This document shows positions 1 through 10,350 of a stretch of DNA of 64,000 bases, piece after piece. Source of the DNA: Apophysomyces variabilis (lineage: Eukaryota; Mucoromycota; Mucoromycetes; Mucorales; Mucoraceae); NCBI GenBank assembly GCA_002749535.1, contig MZZL01000065.1, forward strand, positions 124,001 through 188,000, in the 5' to 3' direction. The translations under genes were made by a program, and so were the position numbers. The notes below the pieces were generated by a model. That model searched no databases. It was not told the origin of the DNA and was given only the letters and a program-made list of their open reading frames with translations. Position 1 is the first letter of the stretch. Each line of letters starts with the position of its first letter.

Positions 1-1
1 C

Positions 2-247
2 CGCACATTAGATTTCCTTAGAACGCCCGTCCGTTACGCTGTCGCCCGCCAATTCCATGCTCTTCAATGGATATCTCTGGACCAACTCTGCGATATACTC
101 GCCACCCGCAGACAACCCACCCATTACAACCACCCCCGATCTCAAGGAGATGCGGCCAACATTTTCCGTAACGATGACATAGACGTCGATGCCGCCCGCG
201 ACGGAGACCGTCAATCGGACTGCATGAGCCTCCAAGAATGTCAATAA
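2..247 (+). CDS. 3' end of LINE ORF1 (partial, runs off left edge)
   Basis: An open frame enters from the left edge and stops at TAA 245-247. It has no start in the window. The residues are Arg-, Asp- and Gln-rich and show no zinc knuckle in this part. Its last codons overlap the ATG of the endonuclease/reverse-transcriptase frame at 238-240 by 10 nt in another frame. That overlap is the usual ORF1/ORF2 layout of two-ORF non-LTR retrotransposons, so I read it as the end of a gag-like ORF1. The identification rests on position only. Confidence 0.5.
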   Translation, partial: RTLDFLRTPVRYAVARQFHALQWISLDQLCDILATRRQPTHYNHPRSQGDAANIFRNDDIDVDAARDGDRQSDCMSLQECQ

Positions 248-3200
248 CCATGGATCCCACTACCAACATCAATATCTCACTTTGGAATGCAAATGGCCTC
301 CGTAAGCATGCTATCAATTCTGTTCTAACTTTCGTCCCAGAACCCTCAATCTTCTTTATTACCGAAACCTGGCTCCTGTCTCCCAATAAATATCCTACTA
401 ACTGGCGTCAATTCCACACTTACGGCACACAAACGCATCCGAACGCATGTAAACCATCCATGGGCATATCTCTACTAATCCATCCAAAATTTCCCCAACA
501 TGTCCATCACATTAATAACGACTCATCGCCATACTCACCCTTCTACATTAGCTGTATTGTTGAGGATATTCTTATTCACTGCGTCTACTTACCCCCAACA
601 TCAATCTCAGACCACTTTGCACTGGAAGTGTTACAGAACCTTCCGCTAAACGCCCCAGGGACTAGTCGAACCATTATCTGCGGGGATTTCAATGCACGCC
701 ACAAGGACCTCGGCGATCGTATAACTTCAGCCAGAGGACGACTCTTCCACCAGTGGCTCTCCGTAAATGGACTAACAATCAGAAACATAGACCTCGCGAA
801 CGGCCAACGAACGGTTGTCCGCCAAAATGGCTCGAGCATCGTTGACTGGTTTGCCACAACTGGCACCTTCACGAACGCGCAGATGTCAATTCGGGATGAC
901 TTATCACTCGATTCAGACCATAAACTCATCAACTTCAATTTCGACTTGGATAGCATACAAACCCAGGCTGAACACCAACCCAACAGATTGCTTTGGCGTT
1001 TGAGTCGTCTCAAAGACCAACCAACCCGGGATCTATACATACAACGATTCACCGAAAACGTGCGCCCTCTTCAACAACAACTTGAACAATACCTGAACGA
1101 CAGCCCAGAAAGCTGCCCCCCAATCGAAAGCTTTGGTACCACCCTATCTACTGCGATCTACAACGCGTTGGACGATAGCGTTACCAGAAAACACACACCA
1201 GAGGCATACGACACTTGGTTCTGGACACCGGCACTGCAATCACTGGTGGACCATCGTGAATTCTGTTATTCCAAGTGGCGGCGAGCTATTGGACTAAATA
1301 AACTCACTTGGTGGATCCGTCACCAAGAGGCCCGAGCAAAGGTCCGACGAGCCATTAATATCTGACGACGAGAAACCTGGCGCCTATTCTGTGACCAAAT
1401 GACTACCAACGAGTTCTCTAAAGCAGCGGCAAGGATGAAACGTATCAAGCGTGGCCGTACTCTAAACCCACGATTCTCCCACCCAGCAGGACCCCTTGTA
1501 GGTGCAGAATCTATGGCAACTCATCTAGAAACAGTTCTCAGTGGGGCAATGCTGTCACATAGACATCACCCCATTACTCCTCTCAGCCTCCAACAACCTT
1601 TTCCTGATACTGATAACCCTTTCAACTTAGAACTAGTCTCTGAGGCCCTACTCCAACTACCACGCAAGAAATCGCCAGGTGTTGACCACATACGGGCAGA
1701 AATGCTAACACCAATAGTGCCTCATATTGCCCCCATACTTACTAACCTCTACAGCCTTTGCTGGCGATGGTCTATCACCCCGAAAGCATGGCGGCTAGCC
1801 CAGGTAGTCCCAATCCACAAGAACGGCAATACAACAGACCCAGGAAATTTTCGCCCGATCAGTCTCACATCGATTCTACGAAAAACCATGGAAATCTGCC
1901 TCAAGTCCTCACTATCCGACGCCTTCCCTGCTCTAGACATTGCTCAAGGTGGTTTTCGAACCAACAGGAGTGCATTAGATCAAGCATTGTGCTTACACGA
2001 ACTCTGCCGACTACACACAACTGACACTGGCAAATCCCCTATTCTGGCCTTCCTGGATATCAAATCTGCGTATGACACTGTAGATCGCAATATCATATGG
2101 CAAGCTCTAACACCTAATTCTCCCCCTGCCTTACTTGCTCTGTTAAAGAGTCTTTTTGACAATGTATTTATAGAAATCTTGCTACAAAATGTTACCTCTC
2201 GCTCGTTCCAGCCTGTCACCGGCGTACTACAAGGTTCTATCCTCTCCCCTTTCTTATATTCTGTATACATCAATAGTCTACCCCGGCGTCTTCGACAAGT
2301 TGAGATTGACTATCGCCGCCTCACATCAGATCCAGATTTCCAGGAGCCCGCATACCGGACGGTGCAGGGTCAATTAATCAACTGCCTCCTGTATGCCGAC
2401 GACGTTGCACTCATCGGAACAGCTGACACTATGCCGATTTTGTTGCAAGCATGTGAAGAACACAGCCAGGAACTCGGTTATCGCTGGAACCCAAACAAAT
2501 GCGTGACACTCTTCGATCATAGGAAGGGACAGTACCACTACCCCCCGCTCACACTATATGGCCAAGAACTCCCACGTGGCGACCACTTCAAATATCTGGG
2601 CATACAGTTTAACTCCAAGGGATCTCTAGACCCTAAACTACAAATAGAGCAGAATGCCTCCAAAGCAACTAACACTATGAGGATTATGAACACCATTGGA
2701 CTGAGCCCATCCGGCTTTGATCGACTTATCGCCACTCGTTTCTACAGACAGTTCGTACGACCCCAACTTGAATATGGGCTTGCTATTGTGACGTTCAATA
2801 AAACCCAACTGCAAACATTAGAACGTGCTCAAGACACCTGCCTCCGTATGATCTACGGTGCACACAAGCGAACCTCAACACACGTCATGAAACACCTGGC
2901 CAACTTGCCCTCCATGTCAGAAAGAGTGGAAATACTTCAAGCCAAATATCTTCTACGAGCCCATAAGCTACCATCCGACGCTCTCCTCACTGCGCTTCTT
3001 CCCCAGCTGGAACATGACTCTCGCTCTCACTGGTGGAGATTGCAATCCAATACCATTTGGCTCCAACTACCTCACCCTCCTGGCCAAACGCAGCGCGCAA
3101 CTCTCCAATCGACTATCCGCCAGTACCGCAAAGATATTCTTTTGTCACGCCGTGAAGGTCCAAATTTCAAGCTTCTATCAGCATGCCGCGATTCACTGGG

Positions 3201-3636
3201 AGTGGATCCAATCATGTGGATACCCATGACACGCACCCAGCGTAGCCGCTGTATTCGCTGGCGTCTGGGTTGGATGCCTGGTGGCCAACTACTTCCTTGT
3301 CCCCGATGCCACATAGGATACACTAGTCGTAACCATGCAATCCTATGCCTCAATGCCCATCAACGTCTGGGAATTCGACCCACTATTGCCGATCCTATCT
3401 CGGAAACATTAAACAGACTTCCCAAGTCCCCGCCTCGCAAAGCCTCCCAACAACGATATTGGACACAACTTTGGCCCAAACTGGATATGCTCCTATTGGA
3501 ACTGGACATTCTTAAACATCCCGATGGCGATTTCTCTTCTTTGAGTGATAGACCTCTACCTCCGCTTCAGGACTTTCTTGCCTGGTTATCCTCTCCAAAT
3601 TCCCTTCTTCCCCAGAATACATCCACTGCAGTTTAG
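238..3636 (+). pseudogene. LINE ORF2: endonuclease plus reverse transcriptase, broken by one TGA
   Basis: One frame of about 1,130 codons is interrupted only by TGA at 1363-1365, between ...RRAINI and RRETWRLF, so a single base change (perhaps CGA to TGA) separates it from a full ORF2. The N-terminal 230 residues match the exonuclease-endonuclease-phosphatase fold: start LWNANGL, CGDFNARH near 685-710, SDHKLINF near 915. The second part is a reverse transcriptase with FLDIKSAYDTVD (about 2049), a GVLQGSILSPFLY block (about 2222) and the catalytic LLYADDVALIG (about 2386). The C-terminus carries CPRCHIGY..RNHAILC, a zinc-knuckle-like motif found in many I/Jockey/Tad-type LINEs. It would nick target DNA and prime reverse transcription there. 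The stop suggests the copy is dead, unless readthrough or a sequencing error is involved. Confidence 0.9.
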
Positions 3637-3923
3637 ACCCCCCATAAGATCTTATTTTATTTTTTATTTTTTGCTTCTTTCTTTCTTCGTCGGTCCCAGC
3701 ACTGCGTTTCTTTCTACAATAATTCTACCATATTTCCCATGGATCTCCCTGAACTCCCTCCTCTTTTGTTCCCTTAAACGTTTCCCCTTCTACCTTTTTT
3801 TCCTGGTGCCGTGACAGGTTTTTTTCATATCTCTCTTCTTGATGGATCGGACGAGAGCGGACATATTGCAAGAGACAGCGCTCAATTTTCGTCGTTAAAT
3901 AAATTCAAAGTTTCATCCGTAGT

Positions 3924-4573
3924 GTGAACTCTGGTGGCCAACTACTTCCCTGTCCCCGATGCCACATAGGATACACTAACCGTAACCATGCAATCCTATG
4001 CCTCAATGCCCATCAACGTCTGGGAATTCGACCCACTATTGCCGATCCTATCTCGGAAACATTAAACAGACTTCCCAAGTCCCCGCCTCGCAAAGCCTCC
4101 CAACAACGATATTGGACACAACTTTGGCCCAAACTGGATATGCTCCTATTGGAACTGGACATTCTTAAACATCCCGATGGCGATTTCTCTTTTCGGCTGA
4201 TAGACCTCTACTTCCGCATCAGGACTTTCTTGCCTGGTTATCCTCTCCAAATTCCCTTCTTCCCCAGAACACATCCACCGCAGTTTAGACCCCCTATAAG
4301 ATTTTATTTTATTTTTTATTGCTTCTTTCTTTTTTCGTAGCTCTCAGCACTGCGTTTCTTTCTATAATAATTTCTACCATATTTCCCATGGACCTCCTTG
4401 AACTCCTCCTCTTTTGTTCCCTTAAACGTTTCCCCTTCTACCTTTTTTTCCTGGTGCCGTGACAGGTTTTTTTCATATCTCTCTTCTTGATGGATCGGAC
4501 GAGAGCGGACATATTGCAAGAGACAGCGCTCAATTTTCGTCGTTAAATAAATTCAAAGTTTCATCCGTAGTGT
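3924..4573 (+). mobile_element. 5'-truncated LINE copy in tandem with the preceding element
   Basis: Sequence from the GGQLLPCPRCH codons of ORF2 through the 3' tail is repeated directly behind the first element (compare 3279-3923). The two copies differ by scattered substitutions and small indels; one near 4190 changes the frame, so the C-terminal reading differs. Both copies are bordered on the right by CCGTAGTGT (3915-3923 and 4565-4573), as expected if a truncated copy was integrated exactly at the 3' end of the older one. Coding remnant 3924-4340 is not functional by itself. Confidence 0.85.
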
Positions 4574-6950
4574 AGGTATCGTGCAATCGGTCGCGACGCT
4601 CCTCCTATTTCTCGTTGTCATTAGCCGTTCGATTGGCATTACACAAAGTTATCATGTTGCCTTTATGGAAGCTACTCTCATTTTCTAAGTGACAATCTCA
4701 TCGTCATTCAAATTCATGACATCTCCTCTTCTGACAGCACAGAATGACCTAGGATTACCTTATTATTCTCATTGGTTTTTTTTAAATTTTTTTTCAGATT
4801 CTTTTTTATGTTTGATCTTTCCGATTACCGGTAGTCAAAGATGCTATGTAGCTGACGAGTGACTGTGTAATTGGAAGACTTGTCTTCCCTTAGTATCCCG
4901 AAATGCCAGTTTGTATAGCCTCGTTATTTTAATCTTTGTGCATCTTTACTAGATGTAAGATAAAACAAGATCCGAATACGTTGCTACAGGAAGAATGGGA
5001 CAAACACTTCAGCTTGGTCTGTACTGCCAATCTTCTCCCTATACCTACTGAGTAGCAAAAGCCCTATATAAGCAGTGCTCAATGCTCAACGCATGTACAG
5101 AAAAAGATAACCCAGAAACAACTTTATGAAAGGATAGCTGGAGTATACTTGCATACCTCTATTTAACAAATGCACTACCTACACGACAACGTAAGGCAAA
5201 TAGACATAATATGATATTGACGTATTGTCCGATACGTCAGCAGTACAATAGCAACATCTGAACCAGTAAAGATATGTCTTCGTAAGTTCGAGCAAACCTT
5301 TTTTACCATGCTCATATTAGCATCCGGCTTGACTTCCATAATGTTTTTATAAAACCATTATCTTGTCCTTATACCTTTCATGGACACGGACACAGTCATT
5401 AGATCACTGTTCCTAAAGAGGTAGTGAGACTCTGAAACTTCATCCATGAAACTAACTCCTTATGTAGGCTTCGCTTTAGATACTCGGATTTTTTGCGGCA
5501 GATTGTACTTGTTTAACGCCCATACATCTAGCGTCGCATCTTTCCTGAGAACCAATAAGATCGATAATGCTACCAAACCTTATTCAAAAAAAATCCTTCA
5601 ACCAGTGTTCCAATGGATGGATGCGGGGTTAAGGCAATACAAACAGATATATTCATGTAGAGCATTACTAAAAGATATCAAGAAGGACGCTAATACCATC
5701 GGAAAAATAATAAAATAATACTAGATAATTTTATCAGCACCTGGGAAGGGCAGGTACTGCACCAAGCGTGCGAACATTTTAAGGGAAAGAGCAACACTTA
5801 CTTATTGGAGGAACACCAACACATTGAATGCCAATTAACGCCGGGCCAAGGATAAAGTATTTGATCATTTGTTGGCATCCTCATGTAGTTGTCCGAACTC
5901 AACTTTATCAGCCCGATACAACTAGAGATGTAGCACAACATAGTACTATCGGTAAAAAGCAACTATTTCAAATAGATTGACCGTGGTGCAATCACACCGA
6001 GTTTCAGTGTATGTCGGCATGCATGAACAAGCAGACTAGGTTCAGAGGACAATCGACTTATCTGGTTTAAACTCGGCTAGAAAGCTAGTAGATACTGAGA
6101 AGTACAGCGTACTCTAATATTGGTGAATATGAATATGTATTCACTTGTGTTTTGGAGATAAAAGTATTAAGCTCCAGATCATGAGAGCAAACATTGCATA
6201 ATTGGAAAGCGTAAATTGATAGCAAGAATATGCTACAAGCAATCGAGCAGCAGTTAAAATGCACACTGCCTACATGATGAGGTATTGGTGTTTATGGAAC
6301 TACAGAATGATAAAGGGATCCGCTATCTTTCTCCTCGCTGACAATATGTATTAGTTAAAAATGGTTCTGATGAATCTTCGATTTGCTTTGTTATGTGGAC
6401 AAGAGCATACAAAGGAGACGTGCTATTGTGGTTACCCTTTACGTTATATCTTGCTGACACATTACCCTTTTGTTATCCAAGTTTGTGCCAATTATGTCTT
6501 TCAAAAACAAACTTCAACAAAATGGTGGTATGAATGCATCGGGAGTTGGCATTGGAACTTTACTCTTATTGCTCGTTAATATCAACATTAGCGGCTCGTT
6601 AATAGCTAGTGGTGCCGCATAAACATTGCGTTAGACAACTCATGAATCCGCTATCAGTTCCTCTCATCGATAAACTGTAACACAAGGTCAGTATTTCCAA
6701 GCAATAAAACCACTATAAACGGAGAGAGTCAAATCAAATGATAAAGAAAAATATTCTGAAACATAAGTCATGTATTTTCATTTTCGACAAACATCAAATA
6801 AAAAAGATTAGAAGGGATAATGTTTGGAGATTTTGAGAGGTTACCTAGTGTCTAAGAATGCAAGTGTTAAATAGCGGGATCTTCGCCTTTTCTGCTCTTG
6901 TTTCGCTTTGTTTTCATAGCCAAAAGCAATTTTTTCTTCCTAGCAGAGCA
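4574..6950. other. Gene-poor stretch, no recognised gene
   Basis: The sequence is AT-rich. Two modest open frames start with ATG on the + strand: 5446-5718 (90 codons, C-terminal half rich in Lys, Gln and Asp, ending ...KKDANTIGKIIK) and 6361-6579 (72 codons, Trp- and Cys-rich). Neither shows a known domain, and neither has clear splice partners or a nearby TATA box. I would not call them genes without transcript support. A fourth C-type gene might be expected about 1 kb left of the 6951 gene by analogy with the cassettes, but I do not see one. Confidence 0.4.
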
Positions 6951-7541
6951 ATGTCTGTTCCAAACCATTCAGCAAGCACGCGTCTCTACAATAATTTTAT
7001 GTTCGAGATGCTGGCGGCAAGGCTTGCTAAACACTCGGAAGACATGTACTACATAACAAGAACAGTAAAGAGTGTGCACCCTCTCCCAGTCGATTGCGAT
7101 CGACAATTGATGGCTTTACCAGCGGGCCAAAACGATATTAACACTCAACGCAGTTTTCCTGCATATATTAATCACGGTAAGCCACGAACGGACTCATTGG
7201 GCTTGCCCTGATGAGAAATCCTCTATTTCATAGCTAGACCGCTAATACCCAACTGTCCTCTCTATCCGCTAGCAGCTGATGAAGACAATGCACACTCGCG
7301 TCAAGACTGCGGCTCTTACAGGCAACCCGTAGGTCAGCCGCTGGCTACCACAAGAGCATGTGTGGGAGGCATTGACGGAAACTACGAGCCAAGTAAAAGA
7401 ACAAATGAGATAGCTGTCAATAGGCCGTCTAAGCCAAAAAAATTGTTTCCTTGCGATCAATGCGAGAGGAAGTACGCCACAAACTATGGTAGAGCACGAC
7501 ACAAGCGGGAGAAACACGAGCATTGGGATGATCCGAGGTAA
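6951..7541 (+). CDS. Small single C2H2 zinc-finger protein (A-like, 163 aa)
   Basis: Two-exon model: 6951-7176 and 7276-7541, phase 1, donor CACG|GTAAGC. The acceptor is a tandem TAGCAG, so the second exon may start at 7273 or 7276 in the same frame. The product begins MSVPNHSAS, has a predicted helical N-terminal half and ends with one finger: C-x2-C-x12-H-x4-H (FPCDQCERKYA...RHKREKH), preceded by a basic SKPKK stretch. ATG 6951 is preferred over upstream in-frame ATGs because paralogues at 16.1 and 38.6 kb start the same way (M-x-F/V-P), and a splice-like TTTCTTCCTAGCAG sits just before it. Likely a nuclear DNA- or RNA-binding protein by family analogy; role unknown. No B or C partner is recognised next to it. 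Confidence 0.7.
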
Positions 7542-8778
7542 AAACCTCCATATCTGTAATTGTATGCATGCCATGCACGTTTTACCTGTTCTTGAAACGT
7601 TGCAGTTTATTCTTTTGCTTAGGCTTGGTCAAATCACATGGAATTAAATGATTGATTGAAATAGGAAAAACGGAGATACTACTAAGAAATTACAAGATGT
7701 TTGCCCGCACATTCTTTAAATGTTTGCATACATATTTGGACCTGCGATAAATAACTATAGTTGGTTTCACTTTAATTCAGATTCGGGAAGTGACCGTGTC
7801 CTTTTCGCAAAAAGGGCGGTACCATACAAAGCCTTGGTGCATAAACAACGTCAATCTGCACCTCTTTCAACAAAACTGATAAAATTTAATGCCGCCTACC
7901 TCCACGTGTCACATGCAACCTTTTTTCTCCCACGAATAAACAGAAAACCCCAAGGCGGTCAATTTTACTCCCCGAGATGGCATCAACCTACTTTTCAAGC
8001 ATGCCACTTGTAATCGATCAAAGTAGAGTAGACCTTAGACCCGATGCCTTCTTTATTGTAGTTATATGTAACTTTTGGCTTGAAACATACGTACAGCATA
8101 GCATAGATCCACTTTTAGTTGGTGGCTGAGAGTTACACTATTTCATTCTCTTTATCTACAGTCCCGAGGACGATTGAGTTTAATTTAATCATGTCACCTT
8201 TTTTTTTGCAGGTTTTCTCTACGTTACCAACGACAATATTTGTATAACTTATGTCATCAAAGGTTTTAGAAGCCATCGGCAATAGTAATTTACGAACAGT
8301 GCTTTTTGACTTGTCTACAGTAAGTCCTCCTTAATTTCAATGCCTTGGTTAGAGTCCACTGATTGAAAATAGATGGGTTTGAAATTAACGAATAAGTGCA
8401 ATTACTTGTATCAGCGTAGAAAACACTTCACTTTATCAGCATTAGCTAGCCATTAAGCAATGACTTATTCACACCTCGCCATGAGTTGCAAGCTGTATAA
8501 CCCAGCTATAGCCCTTACTGCAATACTAAACAAAAAATGTGTAACTGCTTAAGTTTATTAAGCAATAGAGTGTATTATTGATACTACTTTAGTACAACCT
8601 AATATAAAATTTGCTACTAAAGAAGACCTCGATTCTATTTCAACACCCAATAGACATTGAATCTTGAAAATTATTGAGGCGTTGAGAATTTTGATAAGGG
8701 TTTTTTTTGGAATCTCAAAATGATAGAAAATAGGCGAGGGTTGCAATTAACGAAGATTGAAATCAAGGAGGATTTACT
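7542..8778. other. Intergenic, nothing recognised
   Basis: The sequence is AT-rich. A + frame of 97 codons at 7720-8013 has no domain, no good start context and no splice signals that extend it. The end of this stretch (about 8760-8778) is the 5' flank of a truncated LINE. Confidence 0.35.
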
Positions 8779-9831
8779 GTACTCTGTTCTTTTTCACCGT
8801 TCCGCTTCCACTAGTGTTATGCGGCATTGGACCAACCTCCCGTCAATGGCGCTGAACGTGTAGCTTATCCACAGGCTAAATTTGTGCTACTAGCACACCT
8901 TTTACCTGATGATATCTTACTTGTTACGGTTATCGCACATCTCACTAACTACTCTACCAGTCACTGGTCCAAGCTGCAGCAAACTACACTATGGAACCGC
9001 CTTACTGCTCAAACAAGCAATCCTAACGTTTCTAATCTCCATACCCTGTTCCACACTTTCTGCTCTGACAACCTGTCCTTAAGCCGCTCAGGAAACAATC
9101 CAGTGCTGTTGACTGTCTGTCGACCCTCACTAGGAATAGACCCTGTTACCTGGATTCCTATGACCCGCATGGAACGTGGCCAGTGCATTAGCTGACGTTT
9201 AGGTTGGATTCCTGGGGGGAGACTGAGACCCTGTCCCCGATGCAGACACGGCCATTCCAGCCCATTACTTTATCCGCTGTTTGGATATTCATCCTTGACT
9301 TCACGTACCCCTCACAGTCCATGACCCAAACTCTACCATACTTCATCGCCTCCCTCACAAACTATCACCTCGTCTACGCCATCAGCGGATGTATTGGACT
9401 TACACGTGGCCAATACTTCAACGCATCTTTACAGAGATTGATCAGGCTTGCCACCCGTATAGCTCACATTCCGACAGTCATCTTACTCCTGACCTCCCCG
9501 CAGCCCAAAAGCTGTTGCGTTTGATCAATTCCGCCCAGCTATTACGAGTTTTATTACTCCTCCTTTCCCGGCTATTCTACTTATCTTTTCCCTTCTATTA
9601 ATATACAACTACTTTTAGCCCCATGTCGTTGAATGTAATGATTAATCTCTCTAACTTCGACATTCCCTATCCTTCCCTTTATTTGTAACTTTTTCCATAG
9701 CCTCCTTCCCTTTTTCTCTGTTGTCATACCACATATTTTCATTTACTTTCCTTTGCGAAACGGACGAGAGCGGACATATATAGACAAACGCTGCGCTCAC
9801 CGCCATTAAATAAATTAAATCTTCACCTGTA
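8779..9831 (+). mobile_element. 5'-truncated, decayed LINE fragment
   Basis: The reading frames match the C-terminal third of a LINE ORF2 related to the one at 238-3636: RPSLGIDPVTWIPMTRMER, then RLGW.PGG and CPRCRHGH. The frame is broken; a Trp codon seen in the 40-kb copy is TGA here (about 9193), and frameshifts follow. The 3' end has the shared tail CGGACGAGAGCGGACATAT...GCTGCGCTCA...ATTAAATAAATT and finishes TTCACCTGTA at 9831. DNA is close to the minus-strand copy at 39.9-40.9 kb, so both belong to one subfamily distinct from the left-edge element. The left border is set where similarity to the 40-kb copy starts; CTGTA occurs at both ends, but a longer duplication is not visible. Confidence 0.82.
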
Positions 9832-9839
9832 TCCATATG

Positions 9840-10350
9840 TATGTATTGTTACCCTTTGTCCCTCATCCCTGTAGATGCAGCGCTGATCTATAGAAGTCTG
9901 GTCAAAGGATCGGCAGCATTAGTGAAGCTTCAATGTTTGCCCCATTGTTTCTATACTAGTATGACATGATCATCGTCCATGCTGCATGTTAGACAGATAT
10001 GAATTATGCTAACTGAACGAGTTCATACAAAACCCAGTTCTCAGGTCGTAATTGAAAGCCTTGTTTCAGACTGTATGTCCATTTGGTAGCCAAACAACAA
10101 CTCCTTGTCAACAGTAACTTAAAAACACAATATTGGGAAAGTCAATCGGATAGAAGAATCAAGCGCTCGAAGAAGCAACAACAAATAACATAGCATTAAG
10201 TCAAGGCGCATTAGGCTGCGGGACTGCTAAGATGGACTACTCCGGGATGACAATAGAAAGCGGCTCCGGAGAATCCGCGATGACCAGAGTGATACCCAGA
10301 AAACCGTTTGAATACACAAGATATGGAAAGAAAGTAAGCTCAAAAAGTAG
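9840..10350. repeat. Diverged direct repeat of 22.99-23.45 kb
   Basis: Shared blocks run in the same order: CTGTAGATGCA, GATCTATAGA, AAAGGAT, then AATGTTTG, CAT, TCACATGAT/TCACATAAT-like and TGCTGCATGT. The two copies are too diverged for an exact border by eye. No coding frame is shared. The segment directly follows the truncated LINE, so the LINE appears to have landed next to or within the left copy. Confidence 0.45.

Larger units (their letters stand above)
1..3923 (+). mobile_element. Non-LTR retrotransposon (LINE), 5' end outside window
   Basis: The element comprises the ORF1 tail, ORF2 and a T-rich 3' UTR that ends in a distinctive tail, 3842-3923. The tail holds CGGACGAGAGCGGACATAT, then a CGCTC block able to pair with GAGCG, then TTAAATAAATT and TTCATCCGTA. 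The same tail architecture closes two other LINE copies at about 9.8 kb (+) and 39.9 kb (-). There is no long poly(A); the end is defined by this conserved tail. The left target-site duplication is not visible. Confidence 0.88.

Noticed and set aside
585..1052. 155-codon minus frame inside LINE ORF2
   Set aside because: Antisense shadow of the endonuclease coding sequence; no domain of its own.
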